Origin: an uncultured Tateyamaria sp.
GTDB lineage: Bacteria; Pseudomonadota; Alphaproteobacteria; Rhodobacterales; Rhodobacteraceae
Length of the DNA stretch: 64,000 bases
Reading direction: 5' to 3'
Assembly: GCA_905480645.1 (NCBI GenBank)
Contig: CAJQRC010000026.1
Span: 1-64,000 of the forward strand
The translations under genes were made by a program, and so were the position numbers. Below are positions 14,688 through 23,468 of the stretch, one piece after another. Numbering within the stretch: position 1 is the first letter of the stretch; the number at the start of each line of letters is the position of its first letter. The notes below the pieces were generated by a model. It saw only the letters and a list, made by a program, of their open reading frames with translations. It was not told the origin of the DNA and made no database searches.

Positions 14688-15857
14688 TTACATTTTGCAT
14701 TCTGCAGCAAAAGAGTCCCCGGAATTTTCAAGGATTTTCTCTGCTATTTCTGTCTGATATTTCCCATCAGCTCGTTTAGCGATGTTGAGTAGATAAAAGT
14801 CTTGAATAGGATACTGGTTGTTATTGAACGTAAAGGTGCCGCGCATGCTATCAAACTTGGCTTCCTTTAATGCAGCCATCAAACCTTCTTTGTTAGAAAC
14901 ATCGCCATCAACTGCTGAAACCGCACTGTCAATTAGCAAGGCTGCATCATAAGCCTGCATTGCATAGCTGCCAGGAACATACCCGTATTTTGCCTCGAAA
15001 CTAGAAACAAAATCTTTTGAGCGATCTAGGTCAAAGTCTGGCGCCCAAGTTCCAGCACCAAACAAACCAACAGCGGCATCTTTCTGAGCGGGAAGTGTTG
15101 TCTCATCGACTGTAAAGGCGGAAAGAAAAGTCATTTTATCCGACAAGCCAGCTTCATCAAACTGTTTAACGAAACGCACTCCCATACCACCTGGCATAAA
15201 GGTAAACACTGCATCAGATTTTGAGGTCGCAATCTGCGCTATCTCTGCCGAGAAATCTTTATGCCCAAGTGGCGTGAATACTTCATCAGCAATGTCGCCT
15301 TTAAAATACTTTTTAAAGCCATTCATCGCATCCCGACCAGCTTGATAATTTGGAGCCAGCATAAAGACCCGTTTTACACCATTATCTTGGGCATATTTTC
15401 CCAATGCCTCAAAGTTTTGGTTATTTTGATAAGACGTCACGAAGAAATTTGGGTGGCATTTTTCACCCGCAAATGTTGAGGGACCAGCATTTGGACTTAT
15501 AAGAATTTTATCTGCTTTGATAACCGGCTTGTAGATTGCGGCCAACATATTCGAGAATATGGTGCCTACTACAATGTCTACGTCATCGCGTTCGAGAAGG
15601 CTTTTGACCCGCGTCAAAGCTACATCCGGCTTTAATTCGTCATCGACGACCACAACCGTCGTGTTGGCACCGCCCAATGAACCACCAAGTTTTTCAACAG
15701 CAAGATTGAACCCATCTTCCGCCTGCTTTCCCAAAGCTCCCGGAGGGCCCGAAAGTGTAAGAACTAAACCAACTTTCAAGTCGGCCGCGTTTGCCACTGG
15801 CACTGTCGTAAACGCTAACGCTATAGCAGCAGCCGTGGTACTCAAAAATTTCCGCAT
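14688..15857 (-). CDS. HAAT ABC importer periplasmic binding protein
   Basis: This 389-residue type I periplasmic binding protein of the LivK/AmiC kind begins with a Sec signal peptide (MRKFLSTTAAAIALAFTTVP, cleavage after VANA). The body begins DLKVGLVLTLSGPPGALGK, the usual opening strand and loop of this family. The ATG at 15857 is chosen because GAGGAGAATA precedes it; a longer frame to 15905 lacks a ribosome site. The fold is closer to aromatic/amide binders than to classical LivK by general feel only, so the ligand is unassigned. Confidence 0.85.
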   Translation of the reverse strand: MRKFLSTTAAAIALAFTTVPVANAADLKVGLVLTLSGPPGALGKQAEDGFNLAVEKLGGSLGGANTTVVVVDDELKPDVALTRVKSLLERDDVDIVVGTIFSNMLAAIYKPVIKADKILISPNAGPSTFAGEKCHPNFFVTSYQNNQNFEALGKYAQDNGVKRVFMLAPNYQAGRDAMNGFKKYFKGDIADEVFTPLGHKDFSAEIAQIATSKSDAVFTFMPGGMGVRFVKQFDEAGLSDKMTFLSAFTVDETTLPAQKDAAVGLFGAGTWAPDFDLDRSKDFVSSFEAKYGYVPGSYAMQAYDAALLIDSAVSAVDGDVSNKEGLMAALKEAKFDSMRGTFTFNNNQYPIQDFYLLNIAKRADGKYQTEIAEKILENSGDSFAAECKM

Positions 15858-16265
15858 ATTTATTCTCCTCAGTGTACTTTTCAGCTCCAAAGTCGCAACG
15901 ATCATTCATACGCAACTATGTTTAAAATTTGACTTTTCTTCGGCATAGTCCGGCCGATTACGGCAAACAATTGCAAAACTTCATTATGGCAAGTCAACAC
16001 AAACCCTTAGAGACTGCAAGGATACCTTTTGATAAACACACATCCATCAACACCACAAATTTGGAACGACTTCATACATAGTTATTCTGATCATAACTTG
16101 GCATACATGTAGTAAAGTAAACTTGTGATATTGAATGTTAAACCGAATGCATTGAGACACCGTTTTTAAAATGAAATAAAAACTTTCATTTTAGTTCTAT
16201 CACCACATCGAGTTACGCAATAAATAGATGAAACAAAATTTACTTAAAAACAAATAAGGGAAAGT
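15858..16265. promoter_or_regulatory. Divergent intergenic region
   Basis: About 400 AT-rich bases separate the importer operon (leftward) and the secreted protein (rightward). Both promoters must lie here. I see no gene, tRNA or clear large palindrome. Confidence 0.3.
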
Positions 16266-16268
16266 TTG

Positions 16269-17036
16269 GTGAATAAAGCTAGAAGTGTTTTTGCAGTAAT
16301 CTGTACATACTTTGTTTTTACGTTTCCTGTCCTGTCTTGTGAGACATCATATTTGATTCAGCACGTGACTGCTGCTGATAAGTATAATTCACGTGGCAAC
16401 CCAATAACAGACAACGCGGCTTATCTACAGCAAGACAGGTATTGGTTCCATGCCAAGTCTCGCAAAGATCCTATGGATGGTGATGACCACATAGCAACCA
16501 CAAAAGAAGCTCGCGCTTGGTACGGAAACGCAGTACGCGAAGCGATAGACCCCGAAACAGCATATATTATGCAGCAAGGGGATTTCATTGCAGTCGTAAG
16601 TTTTGATCAATGTTCTGCAATAAATGCCAATGGCAATCGAGAATGGACAATATTTATCAATTTTGTTGATGTTTCACCCTACGAACAAGACGGATATCAA
16701 CCGTCCTTTCGTCATTATGACGCTGAACAGGCCTCAGAACTTTCAGGGGTTGATGAATATCAAACTGATCCACTTGCTAAACAGGCATTTGAAGCGTTTG
16801 TTAATTTACAATCTATTTCATTCTCACCTGGCAATGTAGTCATCACCTATATTCCACGCGTTGAGTTGTACGTTGCGCAAGTTGGTTGTGAAACAATTTT
16901 ATGCCCATTTTTAATTTTTGACAGCAACGGGGCAAGTCATGGTCAGTTTAATGCCAAATTCGGATTTCGATATGTCGAAAAAGAAGGGAAAAAGATGCTT
17001 TTAAATGAATTCGGCGAGCAAATTCTACAATTTTAA
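16269..17036 (+). CDS. Secreted or lipid-anchored protein of unknown function
   Basis: This protein of about 255 residues has a hydrophobic N-terminus (SVFAVICTYFVFTFPVLSC), either a Sec signal or a lipoprotein signal with Cys after VLS. The mature part is polar with few cysteines and the stretch YLQQDRYWFHAKSRKDPMDG. I recognise no domain. The start is a GTG at 16269 (a TTG lies one codon earlier); AAGGGA is upstream. It is a monocistronic gene. Confidence 0.65.
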   Translation: MNKARSVFAVICTYFVFTFPVLSCETSYLIQHVTAADKYNSRGNPITDNAAYLQQDRYWFHAKSRKDPMDGDDHIATTKEARAWYGNAVREAIDPETAYIMQQGDFIAVVSFDQCSAINANGNREWTIFINFVDVSPYEQDGYQPSFRHYDAEQASELSGVDEYQTDPLAKQAFEAFVNLQSISFSPGNVVITYIPRVELYVAQVGCETILCPFLIFDSNGASHGQFNAKFGFRYVEKEGKKMLLNEFGEQILQF

Positions 17037-17228
17037 TAGTGTTATCAGGATTTGACAAAACAAAGGCAGCGTTTTTAGCACAAAAATCAATGCAAATTGA
17101 ATACGTATGATTTCAAATTTAAAAATAATGCTATAAGCTGCCTAATATCGTTGTTTTTTTGGCAAATTAAGTGCTGACGCCGGTAACAAACACTCTACTC
17201 GTGCATCTTAAATGAGGGACCCACAATA

Positions 17229-17525
17229 ATGTGTCAAATGTTTGCAGGTCAAGATCAAGAACGTTACGAACCAGTAACACGGCGCCTACGTTTAAATGGT
17301 CAAAGTACTTCAATCAGACTTGAACGTTCTTTTTGGAAAATCGTTGATCAAATTGCTGCCAAAGAAAAGCTCAGCACCCCAGCTTTTATTTCAAAGCTAC
17401 ATGCTGAAGTTCTTGAAATTCATGGTGAAGCACTGAATTTCACCTCGCTTCTTCGTTGCGCTTGCACGATCCACCTTGGAGAATACGAAAACAAGCATTT
17501 GTCAGATACAACTGCAGCAGAGTAA
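17229..17525 (+). CDS. Ribbon-helix-helix domain protein (RHH_4)
   Basis: This 98-residue protein matches the proteobacterial RHH_4 family (PF13467): RRLRLNGQSTSIRLERSFWK, IVDQIAAKEKLSTPAF, then NFTSLLRCACTIHL. The N-terminal leader MCQMFAGQDQERYEPVTRR is the conserved form seen in alphaproteobacteria. The fold suggests a DNA-binding dimer; the regulated genes are unknown. A separate GloA-type gene follows after a 100-base gap. Confidence 0.75.
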   Translation: MCQMFAGQDQERYEPVTRRLRLNGQSTSIRLERSFWKIVDQIAAKEKLSTPAFISKLHAEVLEIHGEALNFTSLLRCACTIHLGEYENKHLSDTTAAE

Positions 17526-17624
17526 GATCTGTAGCGTAAAATTAAATCAGTAGTATGTAATTACTACCAAAATAACTTTGCTCGACATAAGCTTGTCCCT
17601 ACAACTACCTACGGGAGGACTACT

Positions 17625-18020
17625 TTGGCAAAGATGATACACTCGATGATTCGAGTGCTAAATGAGGAACGTTCCGTTGCCTTTTACAAAAAAGCATTTG
17701 GCTTGGACATTGCTGACCGACTGGACTTCGATGGCTTTACACTAGTCTATATGAGCAATGAAGAGACCTCTTTTGAGCTTGAGTTGACTATAAATAAAAA
17801 TCAGGAAGAGGCGTATGATCTTGGTAATGGGTACGGCCATTTTGCGGTGGTGGTAGATAATGTTACCGCTGAGCATGCACGATTCGAAGCTGAAGGCTTG
17901 GAACCTCGCAAACTGGTAGATTTCAAAAATAATGGTGTCCCAATTGCAAAGTTTTTCTTTGTAACCGATCCTGATGGTTACGAAATTGAAGTTTTGCAGC
18001 GCCAGGGACGCTTTGAATAA
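17625..18020 (+). CDS. gloA: Lactoylglutathione lyase (glyoxalase I)
   Basis: This 131-residue VOC-fold enzyme is very close to alphaproteobacterial GloA: MIHSMIRVLNEERSVAFYKK, then AFGLDIADRLDF, GNGYGHFAVVVDNV and DPDGYEIEVLQR. It isomerises the methylglyoxal-glutathione hemithioacetal. Metal ligands are His in HSMIRV, Glu in FELELT, His in GYGHFA and Glu in YEIEVL. The start is TTG at 17625 with GGGAGGA upstream. Confidence 0.88.
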   Translation: MAKMIHSMIRVLNEERSVAFYKKAFGLDIADRLDFDGFTLVYMSNEETSFELELTINKNQEEAYDLGNGYGHFAVVVDNVTAEHARFEAEGLEPRKLVDFKNNGVPIAKFFFVTDPDGYEIEVLQRQGRFE

Positions 18021-18056
18021 TTAAGAAAACAAAAATGTTTCGATAGGGAGGAATTT

Positions 18057-18581
18057 ATGACCAAGGAAACGAAACCAACAAACTTAACACGCAGAGCCCT
18101 TTTGGGTAGAGCTGCCGCTGCCGGTTCTCTGGCAGTAATTGGTGGCGGTTTTATAGCGGCCCCAAATGCGTCTTGGGCGTTAACAGTTAACGTTATCTCA
18201 AGCCACCAAATGGCTACCATTTTTCAAATGGCGAGAGATATTTATCCTCACGATCAGATTGGTGACGAGTATTATGTCATCGCGGTCAAAGGTTATGACA
18301 GTGACGGGACCAAAGATATGATCGCCGAGGGCGTTGCAGCGTTGGATGCATCCGCGAAAGCAGCTGGCTTCGCGGACTATCTAAGCGTCGGCTGGGAATC
18401 AGATCGCGTCAAGCTTTTAACAGCTATGGAAGATACGGGATTTTTTCAAACCATTCGAGGGGGTCTAGTAACCGGATTGTACAACCAAAAAGCGGTTTGG
18501 CCAATTTTTGGCTACGAAGGCGAGTCCTTTTCTAAAGGCGGGTACGTAGACCGCGGCTTCAATGACATCAACTGGTTATAA
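18057..18581 (+). CDS. Tat-signal small subunit of a GMC dehydrogenase
   Basis: This 174-residue protein has a twin-arginine leader: LTRRALLGRAAAAGSLAVIG, cleavage near NASWA. The rest resembles gluconate-2-dehydrogenase subunit 3/fructose-dehydrogenase small-subunit proteins (IFQMARDIYPHDQIGDEYYV, YNQKAVWPIFGYEGESF). These small subunits carry their flavoprotein partner through the Tat pathway. The GMC gene starts 15 bases downstream with its own GGGAGG site. No cytochrome c subunit is encoded next to them. Confidence 0.8.
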   Translation: MTKETKPTNLTRRALLGRAAAAGSLAVIGGGFIAAPNASWALTVNVISSHQMATIFQMARDIYPHDQIGDEYYVIAVKGYDSDGTKDMIAEGVAALDASAKAAGFADYLSVGWESDRVKLLTAMEDTGFFQTIRGGLVTGLYNQKAVWPIFGYEGESFSKGGYVDRGFNDINWL

Positions 18582-18595
18582 GGGAGGATAATCCA

Positions 18596-20167
18596 ATGGT
18601 CGCTAAATTTGATTTAAACGACGACAACGTCGTAGTGGTTATCGGCACTGGTGCCGGTGGCGGTGTACTATCTAATGAACTAGCGCAAAAGGGTGTCAAA
18701 GTTGTGGCGCTCGAAGCTGGTGGTCGGTATTTACCCGAAGACTATGTAAATGACGAATGGGAAAGCTTTGGCCAACTTGCCTGGACAGACCCTCGCACCA
18801 CGTCAGGGGACTGGCGGGTATCGCGAGACTTTTCTGGCTTGCCTGCATGGATTGTAAAAGCTGTAGGTGGAGCCACAACACACTGGGCAGGTGCATCCTT
18901 ACGCATTCAAGAACATGAGTTTAAAACTCAAACCCACTACGGAGATGTTGAGGGCGCAAGCCTTTTAGATTGGCCAATTACTTTGGCAGACTTAGAGCCT
19001 TATTATGACAAGGCAGAAAAAAAGCTGGGCGTTACTCGCACCAATGGTATTCCGGGTTTGCCTGGAAACAACAACTTCAAAGTATTTGAAGCAGGGGCAA
19101 AAAAACTTGGCTATAAGGAAGTAAGCACTGGCCGAATGGCGATTAATCCAGTGGACTACGATGACCGTCTTGCCTGCCAGCAGACTGGATTTTGTTTTCA
19201 GGGCTGTAAATGGGGAGCTAAATGGTCGGCCGCCTACACTGATATTCCCCGCGGTGAAGCCACCGGAAACCTGGAAGTGCGAGAAAACGCACAAGTAGCA
19301 CGTATTCTTCATAATGATGAAGGTAAAGTAACCGGTGTTGAGTACTTCGACAAAGATGGTGCTCTCCAAATGCAAAAGGCGCGGGTTGTGTGCGTTGCTG
19401 GCAATTCACTGGAGAGCCCGAGAATGTTACTTAATTCTGCCTCGGCTATGTTCCCGGATGGATTAGCAAACTCTTCAGGAATGGTCGGTAAGAACTACAT
19501 GCGCCACATGACTGGATCAGTGTATGCAGCATTTGATAAGCCCGTTCGCATGTGGCGTGGAACCACAATGGCTGGTATAATTCAGGATGAAGCACGTCAC
19601 GATCCCAGCCGCGGTTTTGTTGGTGGATATGAGCTGGAAACATTAGGCTTGGGAGTTCCATTTATGGCAGCTTTCCTTGATCCTGGCGCCTGGGGCCGGT
19701 CGTTTACCTCCGCAATGGATAGCTATGAAAATATGGCTGGCATGTGGATTGTTGGGGAAGACATGCCTCAAGAAAGTAACCGCGTTACACTAAATAATGA
19801 AGTCAAAGATCAATGGGGACTTCCAGTAGCAAACGTGCATTTCACAGATCATCCCAATGATATAGCCATGCGGAACCATGCTTATCAACAGGGCAAGGCG
19901 GTTTATGAAGCGGTTGGTGCAACCCGAACTTTCCCAACACCTCCGTATCCCTCGACCCACAACTTAGGCACCAACCGTATGTCGGCAAAAGTTCAAGATG
20001 GCGTTGTAAATAAATGGGGACAAAGTCATGATATTGACAATCTGTTCATCTCTGATGGATCTCAATTCACAACTGGAGCCGCTGAGAATCCGACCTTAAC
20101 AATCGTTTCATTGGCAATCCGTCAAGCTGATCGCATAGCGAGTGAGATGAGCCAGAAAAATCTTTAA
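18596..20167 (+). CDS. GMC-family FAD oxidoreductase, large subunit
   Basis: This 523-residue GMC oxidoreductase starts with the FAD motif VVVIGTGAGGGVLSNELAQK, has the ALEAGG strand, GGATTHWAG loop and the C-terminal FAD-binding end TTGAAENPTLTIVSLAIRQA. It has no signal of its own, fitting export as a complex with the Tat small subunit. Family members oxidise alcohols or sugars (gluconate, fructose, sorbitol) in the periplasm and pass electrons to a cytochrome or quinone. The substrate here is unknown. A strong terminator follows. Confidence 0.85.
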   Translation: MVAKFDLNDDNVVVVIGTGAGGGVLSNELAQKGVKVVALEAGGRYLPEDYVNDEWESFGQLAWTDPRTTSGDWRVSRDFSGLPAWIVKAVGGATTHWAGASLRIQEHEFKTQTHYGDVEGASLLDWPITLADLEPYYDKAEKKLGVTRTNGIPGLPGNNNFKVFEAGAKKLGYKEVSTGRMAINPVDYDDRLACQQTGFCFQGCKWGAKWSAAYTDIPRGEATGNLEVRENAQVARILHNDEGKVTGVEYFDKDGALQMQKARVVCVAGNSLESPRMLLNSASAMFPDGLANSSGMVGKNYMRHMTGSVYAAFDKPVRMWRGTTMAGIIQDEARHDPSRGFVGGYELETLGLGVPFMAAFLDPGAWGRSFTSAMDSYENMAGMWIVGEDMPQESNRVTLNNEVKDQWGLPVANVHFTDHPNDIAMRNHAYQQGKAVYEAVGATRTFPTPPYPSTHNLGTNRMSAKVQDGVVNKWGQSHDIDNLFISDGSQFTTGAAENPTLTIVSLAIRQADRIASEMSQKNL

Positions 20168-20191
20168 GTTTTGCGGAAATTAAAAATGATT

Positions 20192-20226
20192 GGGGGCCGC
20201 AGGTAGTGGCCCCTTTTTCTTTTTTA
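20192..20226 (+). terminator. Rho-independent terminator after the GMC gene
   Basis: GGGGCC (20193-20198) pairs with GGCCCC (20208-20213) and is followed by a long T-rich run. It lies 25 bases after the GMC stop. Confidence 0.85.
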
Positions 20227-20543
20227 TTAATAGAGTCTCGTCATAATTTTTGTTTATTTTGCATGGGTGAGCGTGATACTGTCCTTCTGCTCATCTAAAA
20301 ATGTGTCATATTTATACTTATTAGCATTGAAGTCTAATAAATTTCGATAACAATAGTATTGTATTAAAACTAAAAAAAACTTTCTGGAAATAAGTCTTAA
20401 GAATTTTACAAAGCCATTTTAATCTGTTATTTTTTATAACTGCCTAAAATAAACAATGAAGCTAAACACTGAAAATAACGGGTTAGCGCAGGGATATTAT
20501 ATAATATTAGCCAAAACTTTCCACTCAATGTAAGATAATTTAA
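20227..20543. other. AT-rich intergenic stretch before the AraC gene
   Basis: It contains no gene. The promoter of the AraC-family regulator should lie here; I cannot place it with confidence. Confidence 0.3.
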
Positions 20544-21560
20544 ATGGACCAGCGACTTGGACTCGTTAGAGCAGCATATCTAAATGATTTCGTAGCAATC
20601 CTGCGCGATGTGGGGGTTCCCGTAGATCGTTTTATGGCTGAATCTTCTTTGCCACAAAACATTGAAGAAATGCCTCAGATGCAAATAAGTACCCCTACTG
20701 CAGTAGATTGGCTCGCAAAAGTTGGTAATGATATAAATCCAATGGAACTGGGACTTCTGGCTTCAGTGTATGCTACAAGTTCCTCCTTATTTCCACTTCA
20801 GCAAACAGTCATAAAATCTGCTCATTCCGGTATCAAACGCCTCGAAGCATTACTTGGGTTAATGCTCTATGAAGACCGAACACTGAAAATTAGAATAAGG
20901 CAAAAAGCAGATAGCTACTGTGTTGACATTCAATCACCTCTCAAAAATCATCGGTATAATTGCTTTCAGGAATGGATTTGTTTTCAAGCAATCATTGCAA
21001 TAATACGCAGTGTTACTGACCCAGCGTGGTGCCCCAGCGAATTGTCCTTTTCCTCTCATATACGTCCACCAGAAGTTATTTATAATGCTTACCCAAATAC
21101 CCGCATCTTTTGCGCACAACCTCAAACCTCAATTACAATCCCGACATCCGATCTTCTGAAAACCTATGGCAAAGTTGGTGCCACAGCGCTAGACCCGCAA
21201 ACATTAATTAAAGTGACAAACGTGTACCATGAAGCTGCAGCTTGGGAACTCCCAAGCTATCTGCGAGCTCTAGTCAAGCCATACCTCACGGACGGCCCTA
21301 TAAAGATTGACTCTGTGTCAGAGATCACTGGAATCAGCACACGTACTTTACAACGCAATTTAAAGGAAAACGGCAGTTCTTATTCACAAATCATTCAGGA
21401 AGCACGTTTTGAACTGGCATGTTCACACCTTAATAATCAGAATATGAAGGTAATCGATGTAGCAATTGCTTTAGGTTATGAGAATCCCCAACATTTTAGT
21501 CGAGCATTCCGCCGGTTTGCAGGCATTACACCAAGCGAGTATCGCACTCAAATTTTATAA
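20544..21560 (+). CDS. AraC-family transcriptional regulator
   Basis: This 338-residue regulator has an N-terminal Arabinose_bd-like sensing domain (about residues 20-200) and a C-terminal double helix-turn-helix (about 235-335), including VSEITGISTRTLQRNLKENG and VIDVAIALGYENPQHFSRAFRR, FAGITPSEYR. The architecture matches OruR/ArgR-like and other virulence-type activators. It is flanked by the GMC module and an outer-membrane protein, either of which could be its target. Confidence 0.88.
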   Translation: MDQRLGLVRAAYLNDFVAILRDVGVPVDRFMAESSLPQNIEEMPQMQISTPTAVDWLAKVGNDINPMELGLLASVYATSSSLFPLQQTVIKSAHSGIKRLEALLGLMLYEDRTLKIRIRQKADSYCVDIQSPLKNHRYNCFQEWICFQAIIAIIRSVTDPAWCPSELSFSSHIRPPEVIYNAYPNTRIFCAQPQTSITIPTSDLLKTYGKVGATALDPQTLIKVTNVYHEAAAWELPSYLRALVKPYLTDGPIKIDSVSEITGISTRTLQRNLKENGSSYSQIIQEARFELACSHLNNQNMKVIDVAIALGYENPQHFSRAFRRFAGITPSEYRTQIL

Positions 21561-21650
21561 TAGTCTTAAAATCATGCCATGTTAACTAAACATCACCCAA
21601 GATATTTTGGATTGTGGGAGTTAACATGCTTGATCAGAGAAAATTCCGTC

Positions 21651-22457
21651 TTACTTTTTAGGGATAACGATCTGCGCTTGTACCCGATAACGAATACCTT
21701 CAGGCCCAAAAGTTGGCGAATTTGCCCAATATCCAACACCCGCTTGCCAATTTATTAAAGTTTTTCCTATTGGAGCTAATTTTGATGCAGAAATATTAAT
21801 AGGCACTGACCATTGTTCAGTTTCCCAATTATAAGAACTCTCTGAAGTCAAAGAATAGGTCCATTTTGTATCTGTTGTATACGATAAAAACGGTTGCAAG
21901 CCCGTAGTGCTGGTTGGAACTGTGGGGTTACTTTCAAGATCCCAAAGGTGATAGGCTAAACCGCCGTAGGTCCAAGGACCAACAACTTTGAGAGCAATGC
22001 CGGTAGCACCTGCAGCCCATGTTTCAGTTGAAACGTCACTATTCGTTGGAATACGGACAGTAGGTCCTACGCCCCAAGTGACACCACTCTCAGTTGTTTT
22101 AGAATACCAAGCGCTGAAGAGCACATCAGCCACACCTTCACGTGATTTGCCAGGGACAACATCCTTTTCCCAAATATATGGAATTATTGTCCGAGTAACT
22201 ATGTTAGCTCCGTTTTCCATACTGAATGGAATAACTGGCTGTAAATTAAAAGTTTTGCGATTGCCTTTGTTATTAGGCCCCATGTTATCATCATAGTTTA
22301 ATTGAAAGGGAACAGAAATAATCGCAGCTATTGGGTTCGCCAGTTGTTGGGCCAAGTCATCAGATGCTTGCGCATGAACTCCAGTGGAAACAGTTGCTAA
22401 GGACAAGAAAGGGATTGCAAATAATAATTTAAACGACACGAAGATACTCCTTAACAA
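21651..22457 (-). CDS. Outer-membrane beta-barrel, phenol-degradation MetA-like
   Basis: This 268-residue protein has a Sec signal (FKLLFAIPFLSLATVSTGVHA) and a mature part of alternating aromatic/polar strands (VPFQLNYDDNMGPNNKG, GVTWGVGPTVRIPTNSD, WQAGVGYWANSPTFGPEG, final strand RYRVQAQIVIPKK). The layout fits the MetA-pathway phenol-degradation family or similar porin-like barrels. Its ligand is unknown. It is monocistronic between the AraC gene and the sugar importer. Confidence 0.65.
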   Translation of the reverse strand: MLRSIFVSFKLLFAIPFLSLATVSTGVHAQASDDLAQQLANPIAAIISVPFQLNYDDNMGPNNKGNRKTFNLQPVIPFSMENGANIVTRTIIPYIWEKDVVPGKSREGVADVLFSAWYSKTTESGVTWGVGPTVRIPTNSDVSTETWAAGATGIALKVVGPWTYGGLAYHLWDLESNPTVPTSTTGLQPFLSYTTDTKWTYSLTSESSYNWETEQWSVPINISASKLAPIGKTLINWQAGVGYWANSPTFGPEGIRYRVQAQIVIPKK

Positions 22458-22696
22458 CGGTTTCTAATCAATTTCTTGTTCAAGAAAGCAACAGAATCAC
22501 CCAATTAACTTAAACATACGATAACAAAAATGCTGAATCTTACCATTTTGCGCCAAAAATATAATTTTTTAGCTGCTCAATTTGATCTACAGGAGCAACA
22601 ACTAAAACTGACAATGACTTAAATGAAATACAAAACAGATAACAATTTATATCATTTTAGGAAACGCAACAGGCTGTTAGGTTAAGTTCAGCCAGT

Positions 22697-23467
22697 TTAA
22701 ATAGCTGCTAATTCCTGCTTTAAATCCCCCATTTCAGCCCCACCTGACATGAGCCTGCGCATTTCTTCATCGTTAATCTCTGAATTAGTGCCCGAACCAA
22801 TAGTTTGTCCAAGCGCGAGAAACGTGAAACGGTCCCCCACAAGCCTTGAGTGAATCTCGTTATGGGTAATAAATATTATGCCAATATCACCACGCGCACG
22901 GACTTTCTTAATCGTTTTTAACACGCCCATTTGCTGTTTTTGGCCAAGAGCAGAGGTTGGCTCATCAAGTATTAAAACTTTAGCACCAAAATATATTGCA
23001 CGCGCGATTGCCAACGTTTGGCGTTGCCCACCCGACATTGTTCCTACGGCTTGCGTGGGATCTGAGAAATCAATGCCGATTTTAAGCATTTCATCATGCG
23101 CAATTTGATTCATTTCATCCATACGCAAAGTACCGAACGAACCCTTCAGTTCTCGTCCCATAAAGAAATTTCGCGTAACACTGAGAAGCTGGTTTATAGC
23201 TAAGTCCTGATATACCGTACCTATGCCAGCGTCAGAAGCATCTCGAGGTGAACGGAATTTAACCGGTTTCCCCTCTATGTAAATTTTCCCCTTGGTAGGC
23301 TCATGAACGCCAGAAAGAGTTTTAATAAGAGTAGATTTGCCAGCCCCATTATCACCAAGAAGACAATGCACTTCGCCAGGGTAAACTTCCAGATCCACAC
23401 CACCAAGTGCAGTAAAAGGTCCAAAACGTTTAACAAGTCCCTCTACACGGAGATAGGGATCTGACAT
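22697..23467 (-). CDS. Sugar ABC importer ATP-binding protein
   Basis: This 256-residue ATPase of the CUT2 (ribose/fructose/inositol) class is a single-domain version like FrcA. It shows Walker A GDNGAGKSTLIK, signature TMSGGQRQTLAIA, Walker B VLILDEPTSALGQKQ and the switch His in FITHNEIHS. CUT2 ATPases are often two-domain fusions; this one is not. It is the last gene of the leftward iol-like operon. Confidence 0.85.
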   Translation of the reverse strand: MSDPYLRVEGLVKRFGPFTALGGVDLEVYPGEVHCLLGDNGAGKSTLIKTLSGVHEPTKGKIYIEGKPVKFRSPRDASDAGIGTVYQDLAINQLLSVTRNFFMGRELKGSFGTLRMDEMNQIAHDEMLKIGIDFSDPTQAVGTMSGGQRQTLAIARAIYFGAKVLILDEPTSALGQKQQMGVLKTIKKVRARGDIGIIFITHNEIHSRLVGDRFTFLALGQTIGSGTNSEINDEEMRRLMSGGAEMGDLKQELAAI

Positions 23468-23468
23468 A

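Noticed and set aside
16269-17036. Lipoprotein call for the secreted unknown
   Set aside because: VLSC before ET resembles a lipobox only loosely (Leu at -2), so I kept it as secreted or lipid-anchored.
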